45,580 nt of DNA from CAZWKQ01 sp964634005 (GCA_964634005.1 CAZWKQ010000017.1:1-45580); one strand, 5' to 3'; shown: positions 33,052-42,463, counted from the first letter of the stretch. The notes: a model not told the origin generated them from the letters alone. Numbers and translations: made by a program.

Positions 33052-34935
33052 ATGAATTATCTGCTTGTCGAGAATCTTTCAAAATCTTACGGAGAGAAAA
33101 TTCTTTTTGAAAATATTACTTTTGGTATTGAAAAAGGGCAGAAAACGGCTCTTATTGCCCGAAATGGCGCCGGCAAAACAAGCCTTTTGAATATTATAAA
33201 TAATTTGGATATTCCCGACAGCGGAAAAGTAGTTTTTCGCAAAGATATTAATGTTGCTTATTTACCTCAAAACCCCGATTTTTGCGAAACTTCTACCGTA
33301 ATAGATATTCTTTTCAACAGCAACAATAAATATCTTACTGCAATTAAAGAATACGAAACTGCTCTTGAAAATATTAATATTCAAAACAATCAATCTAATC
33401 AGTTACAACTCGAACTAGCCATACAAAAAGTTGACAGTCTCGAATGCTGGGATTATGAGAATAAAATAAAAGAAATACTAACCCGATTTCAAATAAGTAA
33501 TTTAACTCAAACAATCGAATCGCTTTCCGGAGGGCAAAGAAAAAAAGTTGCCATTGCAAAAGCTCTTATAGAGCAATCGGATTTACTTATACTCGACGAA
33601 CCGACCAATCATCTCGATATTAGCATGATAGAATGGCTTGAGGAATATCTTAGCAAACAATCTCTAAGCTTGCTAATGGTAACTCACGACAGATATTTCC
33701 TCGACAATGTCTGCGACTCGATAATCGAACTCGACAATGGCAAAATATATCATTATCAAGGCAATTATGAATACTTTTTAGAAAAAAAAGCTGAGCGTGA
33801 AACTATTCTTCGTCAAGAACTGGAAAAAGCGAAAAACCTCTACAGAAAAGAACTCGACTGGATGAGACGTATGCCTAAAGCACGTACTACAAAATCTCAG
33901 GCACGTATCGACTCATTTTACAAACTTCAGGAAAAAGCTTCACAGCGTATCGACGAGAATAAAACTGAACTCAATATTAAAACAGAACGTATTGGAGGTA
34001 AGATTCTTGAATTGTATAATATTACAAAAAAGTTTGACGACAAAACCATTATAAACGACTTTTCGTACATATTTAAAAAAGGCGAACGAATAGGTATAGT
34101 CGGTAAAAATGGTGTGGGCAAAACTACATTTCTGAATATTATTGCCGGAATTCTAAAACCTGATGCAGGCAAAATATCAAAAGGACAAACTATTACTTTC
34201 GGATACTATTCTCAGGAAGGCTTAATAATAAAAGACGACAAAAGAGTTATTGAAATAGTAAAAGATATAGCCGAATACATAACGCTCAACGACAATAATG
34301 AGATATCGGCATCGGCTTTTCTCAACTACTTCGGGTTCGACTATAATCTTCAGTACAACTATTATTCAAACCTTAGCGGAGGCGAAAGACGCAGGCTATA
34401 TCTGCTTACAACATTGATGAAAAACCCGAATTTTCTGATACTCGACGAGCCTACAAACGACCTTGACATATTTACCCTAATGATGCTCGAAGACTTTCTT
34501 CTCCGATATCAGGGTTGCTTGATTATTGTTTCTCACGATCGCAGTTTTATGGATAACCTTGTTGACCACATCTTTGTTTTTGAGGATAACGGCATAATTA
34601 AAGATTATCATTATAACTACAGCAGTTACCTTGCTCTAAAAAAGAAAAAAGAAAACCAATTAAAAAACGAAAGCAAAAAAGAAGAAAAGCCACTTGTAAA
34701 AGAAAAAGAAAACCGAAAAAAAGCCACATACAAACAAATACAGGAATTCAACCTGTTAGAACAAGAAATTGCTTCGCTGGAAGCACAAAAAGAACAATTG
34801 ATCGAAAAATTGAACAGCGGGAAACTCGATATTACCGAACTAAATGAAACATCTGAATTAATAGCATCGCTCATTAATAAAATAGATGAAAAAACCGACA
34901 GATGGATAGAACTGAGCGACATTATCGAACAATAA
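33052..34935 (+). CDS. ABC-F ATPase, Uup-like
   Basis: This 627-aa soluble protein has two fused ABC ATPase domains and no membrane part. Domain 1: Walker A ARNGAGKTS (about 36-44), signature LSGGQRKK, Walker B LLILDEPTNHLD. Domain 2: Walker A GKNGVGKTT, signature LSGGERRR, Walker B FLILDEPTNDLD. The interdomain linker carries the basic YRKELDWMRRMPKARTTKSQ segment that reaches the ribosomal tRNA site in ABC-F proteins. The C-terminal ~90 residues are a charged coiled coil, as in Uup. The role is likely in ribosome rescue or assembly; it need not confer antibiotic resistance. Confidence 0.93.
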   Translation: MNYLLVENLSKSYGEKILFENITFGIEKGQKTALIARNGAGKTSLLNIINNLDIPDSGKVVFRKDINVAYLPQNPDFCETSTVIDILFNSNNKYLTAIKEYETALENINIQNNQSNQLQLELAIQKVDSLECWDYENKIKEILTRFQISNLTQTIESLSGGQRKKVAIAKALIEQSDLLILDEPTNHLDISMIEWLEEYLSKQSLSLLMVTHDRYFLDNVCDSIIELDNGKIYHYQGNYEYFLEKKAERETILRQELEKAKNLYRKELDWMRRMPKARTTKSQARIDSFYKLQEKASQRIDENKTELNIKTERIGGKILELYNITKKFDDKTIINDFSYIFKKGERIGIVGKNGVGKTTFLNIIAGILKPDAGKISKGQTITFGYYSQEGLIIKDDKRVIEIVKDIAEYITLNDNNEISASAFLNYFGFDYNLQYNYYSNLSGGERRRLYLLTTLMKNPNFLILDEPTNDLDIFTLMMLEDFLLRYQGCLIIVSHDRSFMDNLVDHIFVFEDNGIIKDYHYNYSSYLALKKKKENQLKNESKKEEKPLVKEKENRKKATYKQIQEFNLLEQEIASLEAQKEQLIEKLNSGKLDITELNETSELIASLINKIDEKTDRWIELSDIIEQ

Positions 34936-35043
34936 ACAGAAAAAGTTGATTTCATTTTTCCGATAAAAAATAATTTTAACCATAAGCTGTAACTTTATCG
35001 TAACTTTACCGTCATATATTTGCAATTATTGAGAAAAAACTGA

Positions 35044-35529
35044 ATGACAACTAAAGAGTACAATCTTTGTGTAGATAAATACGCTGATGGGGTATATCGC
35101 TTTATTCTTAAAAATATTAAGGACGAAGAGAAGGCTAAGGATATTGTACAGGATACATTTGTAAAAATGTGGACAAAAATCAGTGATATTGAGTTTGAAA
35201 AAAGCCGCTCTTACCTTTTTACTGCTGCATATCATACTATGATTGACACAATAAGAAAAGACAACAAGACTAACCGGATTGAAGATGCTCACACTCAAAA
35301 CCTTAAAACTGACAACTCATACAACGATTTAAAGGAAATAATTGATATGGCTGTGGATGAATTGCCCGAGATACAAAAAAATGTTATTCTTCTAAGAGAT
35401 TACGAAGGTTACTCTTACGAAGAAATCGGACAAATAACAGGGCTTAACGAATCGCAAGTAAAAGTTTATATATACAGAGCAAGACTATTCTTAAAAAAAT
35501 ATATAGGCGAATTGGAAATGGTTATATAA
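35044..35529 (+). CDS. ECF-type RNA polymerase sigma factor
   Basis: This 161-aa protein has sigma region 2 (about 10-75; AKDIVQDTFVKMWTKI and SRSYLFTAAYHTMID) and region 4 (about 100-155; LPEIQKNVILLRDYEGYSYEEIGQITGLNESQVKVYIYRARL split by the HTH turn at TGLNE). It directs RNA polymerase to a small regulon. A -7-like TATATTTG at 35015-35022 precedes it, so basal transcription comes from the primary sigma factor. The next gene, 7 bp downstream, encodes a single-span membrane protein that is the probable anti-sigma factor. Confidence 0.92.
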   Translation: MTTKEYNLCVDKYADGVYRFILKNIKDEEKAKDIVQDTFVKMWTKISDIEFEKSRSYLFTAAYHTMIDTIRKDNKTNRIEDAHTQNLKTDNSYNDLKEIIDMAVDELPEIQKNVILLRDYEGYSYEEIGQITGLNESQVKVYIYRARLFLKKYIGELEMVI

Positions 35530-35536
35530 AAATAAG

Positions 35537-36589
35537 ATGACTAAAAATAAAATAAATATTAACAATTACGAATCATATATTATTGATTTCATCGAAGGGA
35601 ATCTTAGTAATGATTTGGCCGATGAGTTTGTTAAGTTTATAAATGAAAACCCACATATAAAAGAAGAATTATCCGATTTAGCTAATTACACTCTATTGCC
35701 TGATGAAAATGTAACATTTGATTTTAAACAATCTTTAAAACAAAATGATAATAACCCTTTTATTGATATAAACAAAGCAAACTGCCACGAATTTATGATT
35801 GCTTATTACGAAAACGACCTCGATAATTCTCAAAAGCAGGCATTACTGAATTTTTTGGCAAATAACCCTCAATTCGAAAACGATTTTAACTTATTCAAAT
35901 ACACAAAAGTTGAAGCGAATAAAGAAATCACTTACACCGATAAAAACAAATTAAAAAAATATACTTTACCTAAGACTCTCTATTTAAATTCAAATTTTTA
36001 TAAAACTGTCGGTATTGCTGCATCATTCCTGATAATATTTAGCTTACTTATTAATTATATTATTCCTTCTCAAAAAAACGAATATATCCAAACTTCAGCA
36101 GTAAACATTAATAAGGACAATTCGGTTAAAACATTCAAGGCAAATGATAATAACACCATAAAAGCCGGAACTAAAAACGAATCTGTTTCGCAAATTATCT
36201 CAAATAATATTAAAAAGATTGTTCCTGAAGCAAATACAAAAAAAACTCCAACAGAATTATCAAGGATAAATTACATTGAAAGCATAATGCAAAACAGCAT
36301 AGCTGCATCAATTGATGAAACTCATCGTCAATATTATACATCTTTAAATGAATTGATGATATTTGCCGGCGATTCGCCTACAAACATCAATTTAGCCGAA
36401 CTTGACAAAAAGGATAATAGCGGCAAAATATCCGACAACAAAAACTCAATGTTTGCCGACCAGCCTATTATTGCTGCAGGCAGCTATTTGGTAAATCTTG
36501 CCGTAGTAAGTATTTGCCGACTCGAAGAATTTGGAAATAATTTAAAAGAAAGCTATAACACTTTAGAAAAAAAACTCGAAAATAAGTAA
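35537..36589 (+). CDS. Single-span membrane protein, probable anti-sigma factor with duplicated N-terminal module
   Basis: This 350-aa protein has a cytoplasmic N-terminus (1-155), one TM helix (about 156-177, FYKTVGIAASFLIIFSLL) and a C-terminal periplasmic part (178-350). The cytoplasmic part has two copies of one module: YIIDFIEGNLSNDLADEFVK.. (14-48) and FMIAYYENDLDNSQKQALLN.. (86-120), each followed by NP and acidic/helical residues. The classical zinc HxxxCxxC anti-sigma motif is absent. Position 7 bp after the ECF sigma gene and topology suggest it binds and restrains that sigma factor. What the periplasmic part senses is unknown. Confidence 0.78.
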   Translation: MTKNKININNYESYIIDFIEGNLSNDLADEFVKFINENPHIKEELSDLANYTLLPDENVTFDFKQSLKQNDNNPFIDINKANCHEFMIAYYENDLDNSQKQALLNFLANNPQFENDFNLFKYTKVEANKEITYTDKNKLKKYTLPKTLYLNSNFYKTVGIAASFLIIFSLLINYIIPSQKNEYIQTSAVNINKDNSVKTFKANDNNTIKAGTKNESVSQIISNNIKKIVPEANTKKTPTELSRINYIESIMQNSIAASIDETHRQYYTSLNELMIFAGDSPTNINLAELDKKDNSGKISDNKNSMFADQPIIAAGSYLVNLAVVSICRLEEFGNNLKESYNTLEKKLENK

Positions 36590-36632
36590 TAACAAGCCTA
36601 AAATAAATATAAACAGGTTATTAATTTTAACT

Positions 36633-36989
36633 TCAATCTTCTTCCAAACCCGAAGAATCGCTTAAAGTATCGGTATCTATTCTGTTTGAGCCCAAATCTT
36701 CGCCGTCTTCGTCTTCGCCAATATCATCGGGAATTTTGTCGGCAGGCGGAATTTCGGTAAATAATATCTTGTCAAATTCTTCCTCAGTAAGTTTATTGTC
36801 GATTTTTACATCAACTTTTACAAGATAAGTAGCATCGTCGGTTTCTATAGGAACAACAAAAATTACATCGTTATTTGGTTTTGTAATTTTCGTAATGTAT
36901 TCCGAGTAACCATGAGGATACTTTTCTTTGAAAATCTCCAATAATTCTTCCGATAAATTATTATAACTTACAATTACCTTTTTTTTCAT
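36633..36989 (-). CDS. Small acidic conserved hypothetical protein
   Basis: This 118-aa cytoplasmic protein has an N-terminal compact part (MKKKVIVSYNNLSEELLEIF, then KYPHGYSEYITKI and FVVPIETDDATYLVKVDVKI) and a very acidic C-terminal tail (about 85-118, rich in Asp/Glu). I know it only as a Bacteroidota-type hypothetical; no function is known. It lies 29 bp downstream of folD on the same strand, so is likely the last gene of the ffh-folD unit. It converges on the anti-sigma-like gene with 43 bp between stops. Confidence 0.7.
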   Translation of the reverse strand: MKKKVIVSYNNLSEELLEIFKEKYPHGYSEYITKITKPNNDVIFVVPIETDDATYLVKVDVKIDNKLTEEEFDKILFTEIPPADKIPDDIGEDEDGEDLGSNRIDTDTLSDSSGLEED

Positions 36990-37018
36990 TTTCTACTAAA
37001 ATACAATAATTTAAAAAT

Positions 37019-37900
37019 TTAACTATATATTTCTTTTTTAGCGGCTTTAAGAGTATTCGACAACAAAGCAACTATTGTCATTAATCCTACACCACCCGGC
37101 ACGGGTGTTATATAACTGCATTTTTTCGATACCTCTGCAAAATCGACATCACCTGTAAGCTTAAATCCCGATTTTGTTTCATTTGAAGGTATTCGGTGTA
37201 TTCCCACATCAATGACAACAGCTCCTTCTTTTACCATATCTGCCGTAACAAAATTAGGTTTTCCTATTGCAGCGATAAGTATATCGGCTTGTTGTGTAAT
37301 TTCTTTTAGGTTTTGTGATTTGCTGTGGCAGATTGTAACGGTAGAATTTGCATAATTATTGTTTCTTGACATCAAAATACTTATGGGAGTACCGACAATA
37401 TTGCTTCTTCCCAATACAACACAATGCTTTCCGACAGTATCAATATTGCTTTTTTCGAGCATCTGCATAATACCGTAAGGTGTAGCGGGCAAATACGAAG
37501 GTAACCCTGTAAGCATTCTGCCGGCATTTACGGGATGAAAACCGTCGACATCTTTCTTTGGGTTTATTGCCTCTATTATAACGTTTACGTTTATATGCTC
37601 CGGTAATGGCAATTGAACTATAAAACCGTCGATTTCGTCATCATTATTTAAAAAATCGACTACTTTAAGCAATTCCTCTTGTGTAATATTAGCAGGATAT
37701 TTGTATATTGAAGAAGTAAAACCTACTTCTTTGCACGATTTCTCTTTACTTGCAACGTAAGTTTGGCTTGCAGGATCATCGCCTACAAGAACCGCAGCCA
37801 AGTGAGGAGGGTTTTCGCCCCTGCTCAACATTTGTCTTACTTCGTTTGCAATTTCGGTTTTTATTTGTTCCGATATTAATTTTCCGTCTATTATATTCAT
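37019..37900 (-). CDS. folD: Bifunctional methylenetetrahydrofolate dehydrogenase/cyclohydrolase
   Basis: This 293-aa enzyme oxidises 5,10-methylene-THF and hydrolyses the product to 10-formyl-THF, the donor for PurN and initiator-tRNA formylation. The catalytic YVASKEKSC segment (Y48, K52) is present, as are QLPLPEHIN, the HCVVLGRSNIVGTPI nucleotide-binding turn and the C-terminal DVDFAEVSKKCSYITPVPGG. The length is typical. It starts 13 bp after the ffh stop, so the two share a transcript. Confidence 0.96.
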   Translation of the reverse strand: MNIIDGKLISEQIKTEIANEVRQMLSRGENPPHLAAVLVGDDPASQTYVASKEKSCKEVGFTSSIYKYPANITQEELLKVVDFLNNDDEIDGFIVQLPLPEHINVNVIIEAINPKKDVDGFHPVNAGRMLTGLPSYLPATPYGIMQMLEKSNIDTVGKHCVVLGRSNIVGTPISILMSRNNNYANSTVTICHSKSQNLKEITQQADILIAAIGKPNFVTADMVKEGAVVIDVGIHRIPSNETKSGFKLTGDVDFAEVSKKCSYITPVPGGVGLMTIVALLSNTLKAAKKEIYS

Positions 37901-37913
37901 TTTACTCTTGGTA

Positions 37914-39248
37914 TTATCTGCGTTTTAAATTACCCATAGCTTGCATAAGGTTTTTGCCTTTGCCTCCTGTCATCATTTTCATCATCTTACGGGTTTCTTC
38001 AAATTGTTTTATTAATTGATTAACCTGTTGAATATCGGTACCGCTTCCCAAAGCTATTCTTTTTCTGCGACTTCCGTTTAAAATTGCCGGATTTGCTCTC
38101 TCGGCAGGTGTCATTGATGATATTATTGCTTCAATTCCTTTGAAAGCATCATCATCAATATCAATATCTTTCATCATTTTTCCTACCCCGGGTATCATAC
38201 TTACTAAATCTTTGATGTTTCCCATCTTTTTTATTTGCTTTATTTGATTAAGGAAATCATCAAAGTTGAAAGTATTTTGCTGAATTTTCTTGTGCAGTTT
38301 CTTGGCTTCTTCGGCATCGTATTGTTCCTGAGCCTTTTCTACCAATGATACGATATCGCCCATACCCAAAATTCTGTCGGCCATTCTTTCGGGGTAAAAA
38401 ATATCTATTGCATCGATTTTTTCGCCAATACCGACAAATTTTATCGGCTTATCGACAACCGAACGTATTGTAAGAGCGGCTCCACCGCGTGTATCTCCAT
38501 CGAGTTTTGTTAGAATTACGCCATCAAAATCAAGCCTGTCGTTGAATGCTTTTGCAGTATTAACGGCATCCTGACCTGTCATTGAATCGACCACAAATAA
38601 AGTTTCGTGAGGATTAACGGCATTTTTTATTGCTGCAATCTCATTCATCATTTCTTCATCTATGGCCAAACGACCGGCAGTATCAATAATAACTGTTGCC
38701 AAGCCTTTGTCTTTTGCATAATTTATGGCATTTTTAGCAATTTTAACAGGTTCTTTATTTTCTTCTTCGGAATAAACCTCAACATTAATTTGCTGACCCA
38801 ATACTTTCAACTGTTCGATAGCAGCAGGACGATAAACATCGCAAGCAACCAGCAAAACACTTCTGCCCTTCTTAGCCTTGATAAAATTGGCCAATTTTGC
38901 AGAAAAAGTCGTTTTTCCTGAACCTTGCAATCCCGACATTAAAATTACCGATGGTGACCCTTTTAGATTTATTTCGGTTTTTTGTCCTCCCATCAATGTT
39001 GCCAACTCATCGTGGACAATTTTTACCATAAGTTGTCCCGGTGAAACCGATGTCAATACATTTTGACCTAATGCCTTTTCTTTTACGGTTTCGGTAAATT
39101 GCTTTGCAATTTTATAGCTGACATCTGCATCAAGCAATGCTTTTCTTACTTCTTTTAATGTTTCGGCAACATTAATCTCGGTTATTCGACCCTGACCCTT
39201 CAGAATTTTAAACGCCCTGTCGAATTTTTCTGATAAACTTTCAAACAT
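37914..39248 (-). CDS. ffh: Signal recognition particle protein Ffh
   Basis: This 444-aa SRP GTPase delivers ribosomes making membrane proteins to FtsY. N domain about 1-90; G domain with GLQGSGKTT (106-114), DTAGRLAID, TKLDGDTRGGA and the insertion box. The Met-rich M domain (about 300-444) ends KMMTGGKGKNLMQAMGNLKRR-like and binds 4.5S RNA and signal peptides. A -7 box TAATTTTG at 39281-39288 precedes it. It is the first gene of the ffh-folD-hypothetical unit. I do not see the 4.5S RNA gene in the window. Confidence 0.97.
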   Translation of the reverse strand: MFESLSEKFDRAFKILKGQGRITEINVAETLKEVRKALLDADVSYKIAKQFTETVKEKALGQNVLTSVSPGQLMVKIVHDELATLMGGQKTEINLKGSPSVILMSGLQGSGKTTFSAKLANFIKAKKGRSVLLVACDVYRPAAIEQLKVLGQQINVEVYSEEENKEPVKIAKNAINYAKDKGLATVIIDTAGRLAIDEEMMNEIAAIKNAVNPHETLFVVDSMTGQDAVNTAKAFNDRLDFDGVILTKLDGDTRGGAALTIRSVVDKPIKFVGIGEKIDAIDIFYPERMADRILGMGDIVSLVEKAQEQYDAEEAKKLHKKIQQNTFNFDDFLNQIKQIKKMGNIKDLVSMIPGVGKMMKDIDIDDDAFKGIEAIISSMTPAERANPAILNGSRRKRIALGSGTDIQQVNQLIKQFEETRKMMKMMTGGKGKNLMQAMGNLKRR

Positions 39249-39280
39249 ATTAGTTATGAATATTTTTAAAAAAAGTTTTG

Positions 39281-39288
39281 CAAAATTA
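39281..39288 (-). promoter_or_regulatory. Probable -7 box for ffh
   Basis: TAATTTTG followed by CAAAAC on the - strand lies 33 bp before the ATG. No clear -33 TTTG at 19 bp. Confidence 0.45.
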
Positions 39289-39309
39289 AAAAAACTCTTT
39301 AAAAACCAA

Positions 39310-40707
39310 TTACAATATTACTTTTTCTTTAGGTGATGGAATCATTACATTTTTTACGCCGTTTTTCATAAGAAAATCGGCATATTTTTCCTGAACATTT
39401 TTTTCACCGTGAACCAAGAAAACCGTTTTTACTTTCTTGAAATTTTGGCAATTCAAAAAAAGAAACATTTCTTTATAATCGCCATGTGCCGAATATGCTT
39501 CAAGATGCTCGACATCGGCTTTTACTTCGTATTTCTGTCCGAATATCGATACGATTTTATCGCCACGGCTTATTTTAGCGCCTAAGGTTGTCGGTGAACA
39601 ATAACCCACAACCAATACTGTTGTTTTTGGATTTTCGATATTATTGGCAAGATGGTGTTTTACTCTTCCTGCTTCCATCATTCCCGATGCCGAAATTATT
39701 ATACAAGGTTCATGACGATGATTGAGAGCTACCGATTGTTCCTTGCTTTGTATGTAATGCAAATTCTTAAATCCGAATGGATCGGGGTCGGTTTTTATAA
39801 ATTCTATCATCGATGAATTGAAACATTCGGTGTGCAAACGAAATATGTTTGTAGCATCTGTAGATAACGGGCTATCGACAAATACATCAATATCGGGCAG
39901 TAAATTTTGATTTTTAAGCTTATTTAAAGTGTAAACTATTTCTTGAGTTCTGCCAACGCTGAAAGATGGAATAATAAGCTTACCTTTCTTTTTTGTACAA
40001 GTGTCGATAACAACTTTTAGCAATTGTTTTTCGGCATCTTCAAAAGCTTCGTGAAGCCTGTCGCCATAAGTCGATTCAGTGATAATATAATCGGCTTGCG
40101 GAAACGACTCGGGATCTTTTAATATCTGCTTATTATATCTGCCAATATCGCCCGTATAACAAATCTTTTTTATTTTTTTACCTTCCTTTATTTCGATGTT
40201 AATAGCCGAACTTCCCAATATATGACCGGTATCGGTAAAAATAACGCTTATGTTGTTTTCTATCGAGAATTTTTTATTATACGGCACACTGACAAAATTT
40301 TGCATACAAGCGTGAGCATCGTCGAGATTATAAATGGGTTCGAGCGGAGGCAAATTGTGCAAAGCTCTTTTTTTGTTATTTACATAAGTATCATACTCCT
40401 GAATTTTTCCTGAATCGGCAAGCATAATAGCACATAAATCGCGAGTGGCGGGAGTGCATAAAATAGTACCCTGAAACCCCAATTTATGGATATAAGGAAT
40501 AAGTCCCGAATGGTCGATATGTGCATGCGATAACAATAAATAGTCAATTTCTTCGGGGTCGAATCCCAAATCTCTGTTCATGGCGTCGGTTTCGAGTCCT
40601 TTTCCCTGAAACATTCCGCAATCGAGCAGTATTTTAAGCCCGTTTACATTTATAAGGTGTTTACTGCCTGTAACTTCCTGTGCGGCTCCAATAAATTTTA
40701 TTTCCAT
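39310..40707 (-). CDS. Beta-CASP metallo-beta-lactamase-fold RNase/nuclease
   Basis: This 465-aa protein has the zinc motif SHAHIDHSGL (H61, H63, D65, H66), further metal ligands in TDTGHILGSSA and YTGDIGRY, the beta-CASP motif A-C region (ITESTYGDR, SFSVGRTQEI, ISASGMMEAGRV) and a C-terminal SAHGDYKEM/VHGEK. This is the arrangement of CPSF73/YSH1-like exonucleases and endonucleases that process RNA. It is a typical stand-alone bacterial beta-CASP, probably in RNA maturation. It begins 1 bp after the GNAT-like gene stop, so translation is coupled. Confidence 0.92.
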   Translation of the reverse strand: MEIKFIGAAQEVTGSKHLINVNGLKILLDCGMFQGKGLETDAMNRDLGFDPEEIDYLLLSHAHIDHSGLIPYIHKLGFQGTILCTPATRDLCAIMLADSGKIQEYDTYVNNKKRALHNLPPLEPIYNLDDAHACMQNFVSVPYNKKFSIENNISVIFTDTGHILGSSAINIEIKEGKKIKKICYTGDIGRYNKQILKDPESFPQADYIITESTYGDRLHEAFEDAEKQLLKVVIDTCTKKKGKLIIPSFSVGRTQEIVYTLNKLKNQNLLPDIDVFVDSPLSTDATNIFRLHTECFNSSMIEFIKTDPDPFGFKNLHYIQSKEQSVALNHRHEPCIIISASGMMEAGRVKHHLANNIENPKTTVLVVGYCSPTTLGAKISRGDKIVSIFGQKYEVKADVEHLEAYSAHGDYKEMFLFLNCQNFKKVKTVFLVHGEKNVQEKYADFLMKNGVKNVMIPSPKEKVIL

Positions 40708-40708
40708 T

Positions 40709-41908
40709 TTAGTTTTCTTTTTTACTTATAATTTTTTCTTTTGTATCGGTTGGGATTATCGATGAGCGTTGAAAAACATTTTCAGGATTAAACAGTTTGC
40801 GATAAGTAATATGTTTTTTGGCAAAAGTAGCACCTACCGATTCGTGTAAGGCTCTCATTTTAGGGTTAAAGTCGCCGACCCACGACAACTCGAGTTCGTT
40901 GTACCATGGTTTCTTTTTCATTACCTTATCCAAATGCCAGAAAATACCCGATTCTATTCCCGATTTTTGGTACTTAGGAGCTACTCCCATTATTGTTATT
41001 CTTGCTCTTGTTATGGTATTACGTTTTTTCAGATAAAGAAACTTCAATTTATTCAGCAGATGCAGCTTTCCGTTGAGATGCTTAAGTATTTGATTTATAT
41101 CGGGAAACATAACCAAAAAAGCTATTGGTTCGTCGTCGTGATAGGCAAACCATATAAACTCTTCATCAATTATATTTTTTGCACCCGAAATGGTTCTTTT
41201 AAGTAATTCCTTATCAATAGGCGTAAAGTTTTCGTGAAACTGCCATGCATCGTCGTACACTGTTTTAAAATCGCTTACAAACTTGTCGATATTAGCGAGT
41301 TCGAAATGTTTAAAAGTATATCCGGGTTTCTGGCGTATCCAGTCGGCAATTTTCCAAAACCTTTCGGGAAAAGGCTTGGTTAAATCGAGATGATTGGTTA
41401 TTTGCTCGAAATAAAATTTAAAACCGTAATCTTCGAAAAATGCTTGATAATAAGGCGGATTATATTGCATACCTATACCGGGATGAGTAAAACCTTCGAC
41501 CAATAAACCCCAATAATTGTCGTTTTCACCAAAATTTATCGGACCGTCCATTGCTTCCATACCATTTTCGCTTAACCATTTTTCGCAGGTATCGAAAAGG
41601 TAATAGGCAGCTTTTTTATCGTTTATGCACTCAAAAAAACCCATACCGCCCGTAGGTTGAGTATAATTGTATGCTTTATTTTTGTTGATAAATGCGGCTA
41701 CCCTCCCTATTGCAGTATTATTATCATCAAATAATACCCAACGTTTTGCCGTCCCGTTTTTAAAAAATACATTAGTTTCGGGTGAAAATATCTTCTCTAT
41801 TTCGCTCTCCAATTGACATACCCAATTTTTATCGTTTTTATATACCAGATGGGGCACTTTGTGAAATGCTTTGATTTCCTTTTTAGTGTTGACTTCTATT
41901 AATTTCAT
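40709..41908 (-). CDS. GNAT-like acetyltransferase-type hypothetical protein
   Basis: This 399-aa cytoplasmic protein has the Bacteroidota-conserved order FHKVPHLVYKNDKNWV, GRVAAFINK, GGMGFFECINDKKAAYYLF, MDGPINFGENDNYWGLLVEG and, at the end, RITIMGVAPKYQKSGIESGI and LSWVGDFNPKMRALHESVGA. The last two are the A- and B-type motifs of a GNAT acetyltransferase, so the C-terminal half is probably a GNAT fold, with the first half a related duplicate. Substrate unknown. It lies directly upstream of the beta-CASP nuclease gene (1 bp gap), so a role in RNA or translation is possible. Confidence 0.78.
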   Translation of the reverse strand: MKLIEVNTKKEIKAFHKVPHLVYKNDKNWVCQLESEIEKIFSPETNVFFKNGTAKRWVLFDDNNTAIGRVAAFINKNKAYNYTQPTGGMGFFECINDKKAAYYLFDTCEKWLSENGMEAMDGPINFGENDNYWGLLVEGFTHPGIGMQYNPPYYQAFFEDYGFKFYFEQITNHLDLTKPFPERFWKIADWIRQKPGYTFKHFELANIDKFVSDFKTVYDDAWQFHENFTPIDKELLKRTISGAKNIIDEEFIWFAYHDDEPIAFLVMFPDINQILKHLNGKLHLLNKLKFLYLKKRNTITRARITIMGVAPKYQKSGIESGIFWHLDKVMKKKPWYNELELSWVGDFNPKMRALHESVGATFAKKHITYRKLFNPENVFQRSSIIPTDTKEKIISKKEN

Positions 41909-42007
41909 ATTTATGAGATTTTATGGCATTTTTTTACAAACCTACATTAATTTTTATAAACTAAAAATGAAATTTAGTGTTTTTTTAGTCAAATGATAAA
42001 AATAAAT

Positions 42008-42015
42008 TAATTTTG
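42008..42015 (+). promoter_or_regulatory. -7 box before ruvX
   Basis: TAATTTTG followed by CAC lies 13 bp before the ATG at 42029, giving a leader of only about 8 nt. No clear -33 element. The same TAATTTTGCAC string occurs before the ABC-F gene and on the - strand before rpsA. Confidence 0.5.
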
Positions 42016-42028
42016 CACAAAAAAACGG

Positions 42029-42463
42029 ATGGGTAGGATTTTAGCCATAGATTACGGACAAAAAAGAGTAGGGTTAGCTGTTACCGATGAAAATCGTATT
42101 ATAGCCGGTTCGTTAACTACGGTTTCTTCTGACCAAGTTATTAAATTCCTTAAAGATTATTTGAGCCGAGAAGTTGTCGATTTTTTTGTATTGGGCGAAC
42201 CTCGAAACATGGCAAACCAACCATCCGAATCGGCTAAATTTGTCGAAGAATTTGCCAAAAGCCTTTCAAGAGCTTTTCCCGATAAAAAAATTATCAGGTT
42301 CGACGAGCGTTTTACTTCTAAAATAGCTACACTATCGTTGTTACAATCGGGGCTTAAGAAAAAAATGCGACAAGACAAGGCTTTAGTCGATACTGTTAGT
42401 GCAACATTAATTTTACAAAGTTTTTTAGAATCAAGAGAATATTTAAGCAGTAATTTATTATGA
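42029..42463 (+). CDS. ruvX: Holliday-junction resolvase-like RuvX (YqgF)
   Basis: This 144-aa RNase H-fold protein has the RuvX start GRILAIDYGQKRVGLAVTDE with catalytic D8, FVLGEPRNM (second acidic region) and IIRFDERFTSKIA (third). It acts in 16S rRNA 5'-end maturation and possibly DNA repair; YqgF proteins are now viewed mainly as rRNA-processing factors. It overlaps def by 4 bp, so translation is coupled. Length standard. Confidence 0.92.
   Translation: MGRILAIDYGQKRVGLAVTDENRIIAGSLTTVSSDQVIKFLKDYLSREVVDFFVLGEPRNMANQPSESAKFVEEFAKSLSRAFPDKKIIRFDERFTSKIATLSLLQSGLKKKMRQDKALVDTVSATLILQSFLESREYLSSNLL

Noticed and set aside
33052..34935. Antibiotic-resistance ABC-F protein
   Set aside because: It has the C-terminal coiled coil and basic linker of Uup-like housekeeping proteins; no evidence for drug protection.
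36590..36632. Terminator between the anti-sigma-like and acidic hypothetical genes
   Set aside because: TAATAAC/GTTATTA is only 7 AT-rich pairs with a long loop and no proper T run.
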